NCBI RefSeq assembly: GCF_003391395.1
Contig: NZ_CP024190.1
Span: forward strand, 1 to 64,000
Origin: Mycobacterium marinum
Lineage (GTDB): Bacteria > Actinomycetota > Actinomycetes > Mycobacteriales > Mycobacteriaceae
Length of the DNA stretch: 64,000 bases
Reading direction: 5' to 3'
The notes below the pieces were generated by a model, which was given only the letters and a program-made list of their open reading frames with translations, was not told where the DNA came from and made no database searches. Positions 9,975 through 16,733 of the stretch are shown in pieces. Each line of letters opens with the position of its first letter. Position 1 is the first letter of the stretch. A program made the position numbers and the translations under genes.

Positions 9975-10877
9975 GTGACCTCACCGAACGATCCAGGCGC
10001 CCCCAATATGGGCGACAACTTCAATGGGGATGCCGCGGTCGACCGTTCCGGCGTACACCGGGCGGGGACGGGGCCAGGCCGGCTACCCGATCCAGCGGAT
10101 TCACCGCCCTGGCAGCGGGGTGCGGCGCGACCGGGAAACCCGGGGCCACGCCCACCCGAACAGTCCGGTGAGGGGCGGGTGCCCGGTCCGACGTCGGCCG
10201 CCGACGCCCGGCTGAGCCGCTTCATCTCCGGTACGTCGGCGCCGGCCGGCGCGCCGGCTCCGGTCAAGGCCCCGCCGCCGGAGGCCGACGCCCCACCGGT
10301 GCGTGGCGAGAGCCTCCCCGCGGAGGCCTACGCCAGCGAACTGCCCGATCTGTCCGGACCGGCTCCCCGACCCGTGCAGCGCAAGCCCGCACCCGATCGC
10401 GGGGCGGACAATTCTGGGGCCCATCCGGTGGCCGGTGCGGCACGGTCGGCGGCCGCCGAAGCTCGGGAGTCGCGGGAATCGCGCTTCCAGGTGTCGTCTC
10501 GGCGGGCGGCGCGTGGCCCGGTACGGGCCAGCATGCAGATCCGACGGATTGATCCGTGGAGCACGCTGAAGGTGTCGGCGCTGCTCTCGGTGGCGCTGTT
10601 CTTCATCTGGATGATCGCGGTGGCCTTCCTGTACCTGGTTCTGGGCGGGATGGGCGTGTGGGCCAAGCTCAACAGCAACGTCGGCGACCTGCTGAACAAC
10701 ACCAGCGGCAGTAGCGCGGAGCTGGTCTCCAGCGGAACCATCTTCGGCGGTGCCGTGCTGATCGGCTTGGTGAACATCGTTTTGATGACAGCGATGGCCA
10801 CCATCGCGGCATTTATCTACAACCTGGCGACCGATCTGATCGGCGGTATCGAGGTCACCCTGGCCGATCGCGACTAG
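9975..10877 (+). CDS. DUF3566 membrane protein (Rv0007-like)
   Basis: The 300-aa protein has a long Pro/Ala/Gly-rich, probably disordered N-terminal region (to about residue 180), then a C-terminal domain with two transmembrane helices (ALLSVALFFIWMIAVAFLYL and a segment around FGGAVLIGLVNIVLMTAMATI). The MQIRRIDPWSTLKVS lead-in is the DUF3566 signature. M. tuberculosis Rv0007 occupies the same place after gyrA. GTG 9975 was chosen because TAGGAG at 9964-9969 precedes it and the residues match the Rv0007 start; the frame is open to 9927. Function is unknown; the family is linked to the cell membrane. Confidence 0.92.
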   Translation: MTSPNDPGAPNMGDNFNGDAAVDRSGVHRAGTGPGRLPDPADSPPWQRGAARPGNPGPRPPEQSGEGRVPGPTSAADARLSRFISGTSAPAGAPAPVKAPPPEADAPPVRGESLPAEAYASELPDLSGPAPRPVQRKPAPDRGADNSGAHPVAGAARSAAAEARESRESRFQVSSRRAARGPVRASMQIRRIDPWSTLKVSALLSVALFFIWMIAVAFLYLVLGGMGVWAKLNSNVGDLLNNTSGSSAELVSSGTIFGGAVLIGLVNIVLMTAMATIAAFIYNLATDLIGGIEVTLADRD

Positions 10878-10937
10878 CGGTTTTGGGAGTCGGGCACCCA
10901 TTGCGGTAATCTCGTCGCTCGGCCGTATGCGCAATAC

Positions 10938-11011
10938 GGGCCTATAGCTCAGGCGGTTAGAGCGCTTCGCTGATAACGAAGAGGTCGGAGGTTCGAGTCC
11001 TCCTAGGCCCA
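10938..11011 (+). tRNA. ileT: tRNA-Ile (anticodon GAT)
   Basis: A 74-nt cloverleaf: acceptor arm GGGCCTA at 10938-10944 pairs with TAGGCCC at 11004-11010, with discriminator A at 11011. The anticodon loop CTGATAA has GAT at 10972-10974, and the T-loop is TTCGAGT. The CCA end is not encoded. It lies downstream of the gyrA region, as ileT does in M. tuberculosis. Confidence 0.97.
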
Positions 11012-11174
11012 CGACCATGTGCCCATCAAGACATAGCGTGCGGCTCGTGTTGCTGCTGGTAGCGACTGCTGTGGTAGCAGCATCGGTGCGGGCACGGCGC
11101 GGCGTCGAGGTCTGGCACGTGGCGCCGGATCCGGATTCTGGATTCGTACCCGGTTACCCACCCGGTCACGACGA

Positions 11175-11247
11175 GGGGCCTTAGCTCAGTTGGTAGAGCA
11201 CCGCCTTTGCAAGGCGGGTGTCAGGGGTTCGATTCCCCTAGGCTCCA
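11175..11247 (+). tRNA. alaT: tRNA-Ala (anticodon TGC)
   Basis: A 73-nt cloverleaf: acceptor GGGGCCT at 11175-11181 pairs with AGGCTCC at 11240-11246 (one G-T), with discriminator A at 11247. Anticodon stem CCGCC/GGCGG encloses loop TTTGCAA, with TGC at 11208-11210. The CCA end is not encoded. The 163 nt between this and tRNA-Ile show no other recognisable feature. Confidence 0.97.
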
Positions 11248-11383
11248 CAAATCATCTGTCTGACCTCGGCTGGTCGCCCACTCCCCCGACATGAGGGTCG
11301 TTGCGCGCCGAACTCGTCACACTGACCATGCGCGCATTGCGATGTTGCGGATTTGCTCCCGATCACCGAATCAAGGATCAATC

Positions 11384-12223
11384 GTGGTGGATGTGAACCG
11401 ACCCGACTATGTACTGGGCCATTCGGACTACGAGTTGGGCCGCCTGGGCCGCCAGGCCATGCTGCTGGACGCGACCACGCGCGAGTACCTGGCCACCGCG
11501 GGCCTCGAGCCCGGGATGCGGGTGCTCGATGTGGGCAGCGGTCCCGGAGACGTCGCGTTTCTCGCCTCGGAGCTGACGATGCCCGGCGGCGAGGTGGTCG
11601 GAACGGACCGGGCGGCCGGCGCGGTGAGCGCGGCATCGGCGACCGCGGCGGCGCGGGGGCTATCCGAAACCGTTAGCTTCCGGCTGGGTGACCCCGCCGA
11701 CTTGAGCTTCGAGCGGCCATTCGATGCGATTGTGGGCCGCTACGTCCTGACCTTCCAGGCCGATCCCGCCGCCATGCTGCACCGACTGTCTCAACATCTG
11801 GTGCCTGGCGGGATCGTGGCGTTTCACGAGCCGGACTGGAGTGCCGTCCGCTCGTCGCCGCCGGCGCCCACCCACGACCGCTGCTGTCATTGGATCCGCG
11901 AGGCGTTGGACCGCACCCACACCTCCTGGAACATGGCCGACCGCCTACACGACGCCTTCATCGGTGCCGGGCTACCGGCACCGACGTTGACCATGCGGAC
12001 CTTCATCGGGGCGGGGCGTGCGGCCGCGGTGTGGCTACAAGCCCTTGCCGATCTGGTTGAGACGCTGCTGCCAACCAGCCAGGCCCAGGGTGTGGCGACC
12101 GCGACCGAGGTCGGAATTGAAACGCTGACGCAGCGGCTGCTCGAGGAGGCCAGCGACCTGGGCGCGACGGTTATCGGACGCTCCGAGGTCGGAGCGTGGA
12201 CTCGCACCCCGCGCAGCGGCTAG
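11384..12223 (+). CDS. Class I SAM-dependent methyltransferase
   Basis: The 279-aa protein has motif I VLDVGSGPGDVAF, an acidic motif II region (EVVGTDRA) and a post-motif segment LVPGGIVAFHEPDW, typical of UbiE/MerR-neighbour-type methyltransferases with a Rossmann-like fold. The substrate cannot be read from the sequence. I chose GTG 11384 (or GTG 11387) because AAGGA at 11373-11377 precedes it; the frame is open further upstream to 11291. It is convergent with the MerR/TipA-type regulator that follows. Neither gene is in the M. tuberculosis Rv0007-Rv0008c interval, so the pair looks like an accessory insertion. Confidence 0.85.
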   Translation: MVDVNRPDYVLGHSDYELGRLGRQAMLLDATTREYLATAGLEPGMRVLDVGSGPGDVAFLASELTMPGGEVVGTDRAAGAVSAASATAAARGLSETVSFRLGDPADLSFERPFDAIVGRYVLTFQADPAAMLHRLSQHLVPGGIVAFHEPDWSAVRSSPPAPTHDRCCHWIREALDRTHTSWNMADRLHDAFIGAGLPAPTLTMRTFIGAGRAAAVWLQALADLVETLLPTSQAQGVATATEVGIETLTQRLLEEASDLGATVIGRSEVGAWTRTPRSG

Positions 12224-12250
12224 CACCGGACCCAGGACGGGCCGGTCACG

Positions 12251-13030
12251 TCAGCCGCCGGTCCGGTTCGCGTTGGCGTGAATCGCCTCACGACAGTAGG
12301 CCGCGAGCCCCGGCAGCCCGAATGATTCGTCGTAGGTCGCGATGTACCTGGGGTCGCTCACGTACATGTCGCCCAGGTTGCGGTGAAAGGCCGGCGGGCA
12401 GTCGTAGAACCAGCGATTCACGTGGCGGCGGTGTTGCTCCGCCGCGTTCATCGCCTCCTCGGAGTCGGCCGGCAGCCCAGCGCGGAAGGCGTCGGACAAG
12501 GCCTTTTCAACGGCTTGGCCCTCGGCCTTGATCCGAACCCACTCGTCCTTGCCGTAGGACTTGGTGCGGCGTTGGGACTCCTTCCACTGCGCGGTCTCGC
12601 CCCACTTCTGCTCGGTCTCGGCCCGGTAGTCGTCGAAGCCGTCACCGAAGAGTTCGCGCATGTCGTCGTCGGTCATGGGGGTGTTGGTCATGGCTTTCTC
12701 CAATGCCTGGTCGATTGCCTCGACGAGGTCCTTCATCTCATCGAGTCGCGCCATGACGCGTTCGCGCTGACGAACCAGGTGGCTGACCGCATTGCCCTCG
12801 TCGAGCAGCCGCGCGATCCGGTCGAGCGGCAGCTCGAGTCGGCGATAGACGATGACCTGGGACAGGCGCGTCAGGTCCGCCGACGTATAAACCCGGTAAC
12901 CCGAGGCCGCACGTCGACTCGGGATCAACAACCCGATTTCGTCATAGTGGTGAAGCGTGCGCACCGTGATGCCAAATCGCTCCGCGACCTGGCCCACGGT
13001 GAGTCCGTCCACCGGCGTCTCCTGCGTCAC
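12251..13030 (-). CDS. MerR-family regulator with TipAS domain
   Basis: The 259-aa protein has an N-terminal MerR winged helix (VGQVAERFGITVRTLHHYDEIGLLIPSRR, about residues 11-40), a coiled-coil dimerisation helix (about 70-115) and a C-terminal TipAS-like ligand-recognition domain (FGDGFDDYRAETEQKWG onward, about 125-255). TipA-type regulators sense structurally diverse antibiotics or hydrophobic compounds and activate their own promoter; that role is inferred here. A 17-bp dyad inside a 19-bp promoter spacer lies just upstream, fitting autoregulation. The convergent methyltransferase could be a functional partner, but nothing proves it. Confidence 0.88.
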   Translation of the reverse strand: MTQETPVDGLTVGQVAERFGITVRTLHHYDEIGLLIPSRRAASGYRVYTSADLTRLSQVIVYRRLELPLDRIARLLDEGNAVSHLVRQRERVMARLDEMKDLVEAIDQALEKAMTNTPMTDDDMRELFGDGFDDYRAETEQKWGETAQWKESQRRTKSYGKDEWVRIKAEGQAVEKALSDAFRAGLPADSEEAMNAAEQHRRHVNRWFYDCPPAFHRNLGDMYVSDPRYIATYDESFGLPGLAAYCREAIHANANRTGG

Positions 13031-13038
13031 GTCGATCA

Positions 13039-13069
13039 GGTTGGTGCCTCACGTCGCGTGAGGGTCAAG
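13039..13069 (-). promoter_or_regulatory. MerR-type promoter/operator for the TipAS-domain regulator
   Basis: Read on the minus strand, -35 TTGACC (13064-13069) and -10-like CAACCT (13039-13044) are separated by 19 bp. Within the spacer is the dyad CCTCACGTCGCGTGAGG (13048-13064) with perfect 7-bp arms. An overlong 19-bp spacer carrying a dyad is the hallmark of MerR-family promoters. The regulator start codon lies 9 nt downstream of the -10, so the mRNA would be nearly leaderless. Confidence 0.7.
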
Positions 13070-13122
13070 CCTTCGTGATGGCCGGCCTAGTTGCCCGAGT
13101 CCGTGGGCACGCTAAGCGAGTC

Positions 13123-13551
13123 CTAGGGACGCGGCTGGACGTCAACGCTGGGTGGGCGCGGGGACGGCTCGGGCTGCGACGAACGGCGCACCACGGTGAA
13201 TGCCACCGCACCGCCGGCCACGACAACCACGGTGACCGCCCCGGCAATCACCCAGGGACGCTTACTGCGGCCCTGCTTGCGCCGGGCCTCCTGAATCACC
13301 TGGGGCAGATTGGCGACCACTTCTTGAGCGGCGGCCAGCTCCTGGGCAATCGCTTCCTGAGCGGCGGCAACCTCGCGGGCCAAGCGGCCCTGACGGTACC
13401 GGCGGCGAAGCTCCGACGCGGTCGACTGCGCAGAGTGCACCCCGAGTCCCACAACACCTCGGGTCACATCCACCGGCCCCACCGCCGTGTAGGTCAGCCC
13501 GCGGGTCAGTCGCTCCCGTGGCGTCAACCGTGCTTCCGCCTGCTCGCTCAT
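13123..13551 (-). CDS. cwsA: Cell wall synthesis protein CwsA (Rv0008c-like)
   Basis: A 142-aa protein with a soluble N-terminal part containing an Ala/Gln-rich coiled coil (EVAAAQEAIAQELAAAQEVV), a single transmembrane helix (WVIAGAVTVVVVAGGAVAF, about residues 98-117) and a short Pro-rich tail. It matches M. tuberculosis CwsA (145 aa), which interacts with Wag31 and CrgA in polar growth and cell shape. The start MSEQAEARLTPRERL at 13551 was chosen by that match and by a purine-rich AGAGAGGCGG just upstream; the frame is open to 13635. It is divergent from ppiA. Confidence 0.93.
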   Translation of the reverse strand: MSEQAEARLTPRERLTRGLTYTAVGPVDVTRGVVGLGVHSAQSTASELRRRYRQGRLAREVAAAQEAIAQELAAAQEVVANLPQVIQEARRKQGRSKRPWVIAGAVTVVVVAGGAVAFTVVRRSSQPEPSPRPPSVDVQPRP

Positions 13552-13715
13552 CTGCCGCCTCTCTACTGTCGTGCCAAACCGTCTTGCCAGGCCCTGGCCC
13601 AGAGCTACTCCGGTCCCTCCACAGACTGCCACCATTAGGGCGTTCGCGGGCCCATTGCCCGCACACGGCTTCCGACGAGTCGGAATGACACCGGCTGCGG
13701 CCGGGCCCGTCTGTA

Positions 13716-14264
13716 ATGGCAGACTGTGATTCCGTGACTAACAGCCCAATTCAGACTGCAACCGCCACGCTGCACACCAACCGCGGGGATATCAAGGTCG
13801 CCCTCTTCGGGAACCACGCTCCCAAGACCGTTGCCAACTTTGTCGGCCTTGCGCAGGGCACCAAGGAATATTCGACCCAGAACGCATCCGGTAGCACCTC
13901 TGGCCCGTTCTACGATGGCGCTGTCTTTCACCGGGTGATCCGGGGCTTCATGATCCAGGGCGGCGACCCCACCGGCACCGGCCGCGGCGGACCGGGCTAC
14001 AAGTTCGCTGACGAGTTCCACCCGGAGCTGCAATTCGACAAGCCCTACCTGCTGGCGATGGCCAACGCCGGGCCGGGCACCAACGGCTCGCAGTTCTTCA
14101 TCACCGTCGGCCCGACGCCGCACCTGAATCGGCGCCACACGATCTTCGGCGAGGTGAGCGACCCGGACTCACAGGGTGTGGTGGAGGCGATCGCGACGAC
14201 CTCCACCGACGGCAGCGACCGGCCCACCGAACCGGTCGTGATCGAGTCGATCACTATTTCCTGA
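13716..14264 (+). CDS. ppiA: Peptidyl-prolyl cis-trans isomerase A (cyclophilin)
   Basis: A 182-aa single-domain cyclophilin that catalyses proline cis-trans isomerisation. Family motifs are FHRVIRGFMIQGGDPTGTG and MANAGPGTNGSQFFI, which include the catalytic Arg and the substrate-binding Phe/Gln residues. Length and sequence match M. tuberculosis PpiA, including MADCDSVTNS at the N-terminus. There is no signal peptide, so it is predicted to be cytoplasmic. It is divergent from cwsA, with 164 nt between the start codons. Confidence 0.97.
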   Translation: MADCDSVTNSPIQTATATLHTNRGDIKVALFGNHAPKTVANFVGLAQGTKEYSTQNASGSTSGPFYDGAVFHRVIRGFMIQGGDPTGTGRGGPGYKFADEFHPELQFDKPYLLAMANAGPGTNGSQFFITVGPTPHLNRRHTIFGEVSDPDSQGVVEAIATTSTDGSDRPTEPVVIESITIS

Positions 14265-14274
14265 CACCTTCAGC

Positions 14275-14700
14275 TCAACGTTTACCGCGGCCGGCATAGC
14301 CGGCCGCGGTAAGCGCGTCGAGTACGTCGAGCGGATCGGTACCGAGATCCCACCGCGACAAGACGAACATGGCGTCGTTGTCCGCCTCGATCTCGAGCAA
14401 ACGGACCGTGCGCGCATGGCGACGGAATTCGTTGATCCGGATGATCTTGATGCTGGCGGGGCGCAGCAGCTGAGTCCGCAGCCAGCCGCGGATCGCTAGG
14501 CCCTCACGCGTGATTGCCAGCTTTGGCCGCGCGCGCCACGATCCGCCCGCAAACAAGATCAGACCCAGTGCGGCAACGCCTGCCAGAATGCGCCCAGGCG
14601 GGTCTGTGACGACAGTCACAGCGGCGGTAGCCATCAAAACGCCAGCGAGCGCACAACCAGCGATTCCCGCCGTCCGCGGCGACCATTGTGTTTGCTGCAT
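14275..14700 (-). CDS. PH domain-containing membrane protein (Rv0010c-like)
   Basis: The 141-aa protein has two closely spaced N-terminal hydrophobic helices (AGIAGCALAGVLMATAAVTVV and ILAGVAALGLILFAGG) followed by a C-terminal PH-like (bPH) domain of about 75 residues. Function is unknown. It lies between ppiA and crgA exactly as Rv0010c does. Its 155-nt upstream region carries two DnaA-box-like sites and two perfect palindromes, described separately. Confidence 0.9.
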   Translation of the reverse strand: MQQTQWSPRTAGIAGCALAGVLMATAAVTVVTDPPGRILAGVAALGLILFAGGSWRARPKLAITREGLAIRGWLRTQLLRPASIKIIRINEFRRHARTVRLLEIEADNDAMFVLSRWDLGTDPLDVLDALTAAGYAGRGKR

Positions 14701-14735
14701 GCGCTACTTCAGCCCTCCGACCACGGGGGATACGG

Positions 14736-14841
14736 TTATCCACAGACGCTATCAACAGTGGGGATAAATCACACGCGTGTGATTGAACTACAAAAGAGTT
14801 GCTGGCGCGGTGACCCACCTACCCAGTAATGAATTCATTAC
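14736..14841. promoter_or_regulatory. Cluster of dyads and DnaA-box-like sites upstream of the Rv0010c homologue
   Basis: The 155-nt gap between the crgA stop and the Rv0010c-like start contains TTATCCACA (14736-14744), an inverted TTATCCCCA (14759-14767 on the minus strand), the perfect 18-bp palindrome AATCACACGCGTGTGATT (14767-14784) and the perfect 16-bp palindrome GTAATGAATTCATTAC (14826-14841). The palindromes look like transcription-factor operators. The first 9-mer equals the E. coli DnaA-box consensus. No binding protein can be named. Confidence 0.55.
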
Positions 14842-14855
14842 GGGTGTGGTATGGG

Positions 14856-15137
14856 TCAGTGCCAGCGCATCGTGAGCAACAATCCGGTGATCATGAAAGC
14901 GAACGCGATCGCGTAGTTCCACGGACCCAGCTGAGCCATCCAATTGAGCGCCGCGGGAGCTTGACTACCGACGGCAGCCAACTGGAACACCATCAACCAG
15001 ACCAGGCCGATGAGCATCAAACCGATGAACAACGCGACGAACCAGACGCTGGAAGGGCCGACCTTCACCTTCACTGGGGTGCGGCTCACCGGCTTGACGG
15101 TGAAGTCGTTCTTCTTACGGACCTTCGACTTGGGCAT
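14856..15137 (-). CDS. crgA: Cell division protein CrgA
   Basis: A 93-aa inner-membrane protein with two transmembrane helices (SSVWFVALFIGLMLIGLVWLMVFQ and WNYAIAFAFMITGLLLTMRW) and a basic N-terminal cytoplasmic tail MPKSKVRKKNDFTV. CrgA is a divisome scaffold that interacts with FtsZ, FtsI, FtsQ and CwsA. Length and sequence match M. tuberculosis CrgA (93 aa). ATG 15137 gives that conserved start; the frame is open 27 nt further upstream. It is encoded on the same strand as the Rv0010c homologue. Confidence 0.96.
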   Translation of the reverse strand: MPKSKVRKKNDFTVKPVSRTPVKVKVGPSSVWFVALFIGLMLIGLVWLMVFQLAAVGSQAPAALNWMAQLGPWNYAIAFAFMITGLLLTMRWH

Positions 15138-15265
15138 TGGTACCTCGAAATACCTCAACAACACAATGAGCGGGACAGGACTGCAACGATTACGGTTGCA
15201 GCATTAGGCATAGCTTTGCCACGAGACTAACCCAACCGGCCCTGTGACCAGGAAATGGAGGCGGC

Positions 15266-16009
15266 ATGACCGATGAGCGCCGCTCGCCGTGGCGCTTCGG
15301 CGTTCCGCTGGTGTGCCTACTGGCAGGTCTGCTGCTGGCCGCCACTCACGGGGTCTCCGGCGGCGCGGAAATCCGCCGCAGCGATGCACCACGACTGGTG
15401 GACCTGGTCCGTCAGTCGCAGTCATCGGTCAACCGCCTCAGCGCTGAGCGCGATGCCCTCACCGCGCGGATCGACGCGAACCACCTGCGGTCCTCTGATG
15501 CCGCCCTGACGGCGATGCTGCGCCGAGCCCGCGAGTTGGCCAGCGAGGCGGATATGGATCCGGCACACGGCCCGGGCCTGGTGGTCACGCTCAACGACGC
15601 GCAGCGCGACGCCAACGGCCGCTTCCCGCGCGACGCCTCCCCCGATGACCTGGTGGTGCACCAACAAGACATCGACGCCGTTCTCAACGCGATGTGGAGT
15701 GCCGGCGCTGAGGCGATTCAGATGCAGGACCAGCGCATCATCGCCAACTCGGTGGTTCGCTGCGTCGGCAACACCCTGTTGCTCAACGGTCGCACCTACA
15801 GCCCGCCCTACATCATTACCGCGATCGGTGATGCGGCCGCGATGCAAGCGGCGCTGGAGGCAGCGCCACTGGTGGTCCTGTACAAGCAGTATGTGGTGCG
15901 GTTCGGTTTGGGCTACCGCGAGGAAGCCAAATCCGATGTGAATGTCGCCGGGTACTCCGAACCGGTCCGGATGCACTACGCGCAGCCGCTCGGTCCGGTG
16001 GGCTACTGA
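15266..16009 (+). CDS. DUF881 family membrane protein (Rv0012-like)
   Basis: The 247-aa protein has one N-terminal transmembrane helix (FGVPLVCLLAGLLLAATHG), a predicted coiled coil (about residues 40-95) and an extracytoplasmic DUF881 domain containing GPGLVVTLNDA and NSVVRCVGNTLLLNGRTYSPPYIITAIGD. Family members are found near division genes, but their function is unknown. ATG 15266 has GGAGGCGG directly upstream (15257-15264). It is divergent from crgA, and pabA/trpG follows 37 nt later. Confidence 0.92.
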   Translation: MTDERRSPWRFGVPLVCLLAGLLLAATHGVSGGAEIRRSDAPRLVDLVRQSQSSVNRLSAERDALTARIDANHLRSSDAALTAMLRRARELASEADMDPAHGPGLVVTLNDAQRDANGRFPRDASPDDLVVHQQDIDAVLNAMWSAGAEAIQMQDQRIIANSVVRCVGNTLLLNGRTYSPPYIITAIGDAAAMQAALEAAPLVVLYKQYVVRFGLGYREEAKSDVNVAGYSEPVRMHYAQPLGPVGY

Positions 16010-16046
16010 GCCGACCAGAACTCGGGCCGGACGGTAACCTGTCACG

Positions 16047-16733
16047 ATGCCCATCCTGGTCGTCGACAACTACGACAGCTTCGTGTTCAACCTGGTCCAG
16101 TACCTGGGCCAGTTGGGTGTGCGGGCCGAGGTGTGGCGAAACGACGACCCGCGGCTCTCCGACGAGGCCGCCATCGCGGCGCAATTCGATGGGGTGCTGC
16201 TCAGCCCGGGCCCGGGCACTCCGGAACGAGCCGGCGCATCGGTGAGTTTGGTCCGGGCGTGTGCGGCGGCGCGCACGCCACTGTTGGGGGTATGCCTGGG
16301 CCACCAGGCCATCGGGGTTGCCTTTGGCGCCACCGTCGATCGGGCGCCCGAGCTGCTGCACGGTAAGACCAGCAGCGTCTATCACACAAATGTCGGCGTA
16401 CTACAAGGACTTCCGGACCCGTTCACGGCAACCCGCTATCACTCGCTGACCATCCTGCCGGACTCGCTGCCGGCCGAGCTGGAAGCCACGGCGCACACCC
16501 GCAGCGGAGTGATCATGGGAGTTCGCCACACCGAGCTGCCGATTCACGGTGTCCAGTTCCACCCCGAGTCGATCCTGACCGAGGGCGGGCACCGGATGCT
16601 GGCCAACTGGCTGGCCTACTGCGGATGGGCGCGCGACGACACACTGGTGCGACGTTTGGAAAACGAGGTCGCCAGCGCGATCCGACCGCACCTGCCGGTG
16701 GAGGCCGGAACTACTGACCGAACTTCAGCGTGA
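16047..16733 (+). CDS. pabA: Anthranilate/aminodeoxychorismate synthase glutamine amidotransferase subunit
   Basis: A 228-aa class I glutamine amidotransferase that supplies ammonia for anthranilate (tryptophan) or aminodeoxychorismate (folate) synthesis. The catalytic Cys lies in GVCLGHQAIG, and the His and Glu lie in GVQFHPESILTEGG. It is annotated trpG (Rv0013) in M. tuberculosis. No trp or pab genes are near, so the pathway partner cannot be chosen from context; the protein may be shared. Its 3' end overlaps the convergent pknB stop by 23 nt. Confidence 0.93.
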   Translation: MPILVVDNYDSFVFNLVQYLGQLGVRAEVWRNDDPRLSDEAAIAAQFDGVLLSPGPGTPERAGASVSLVRACAAARTPLLGVCLGHQAIGVAFGATVDRAPELLHGKTSSVYHTNVGVLQGLPDPFTATRYHSLTILPDSLPAELEATAHTRSGVIMGVRHTELPIHGVQFHPESILTEGGHRMLANWLAYCGWARDDTLVRRLENEVASAIRPHLPVEAGTTDRTSA

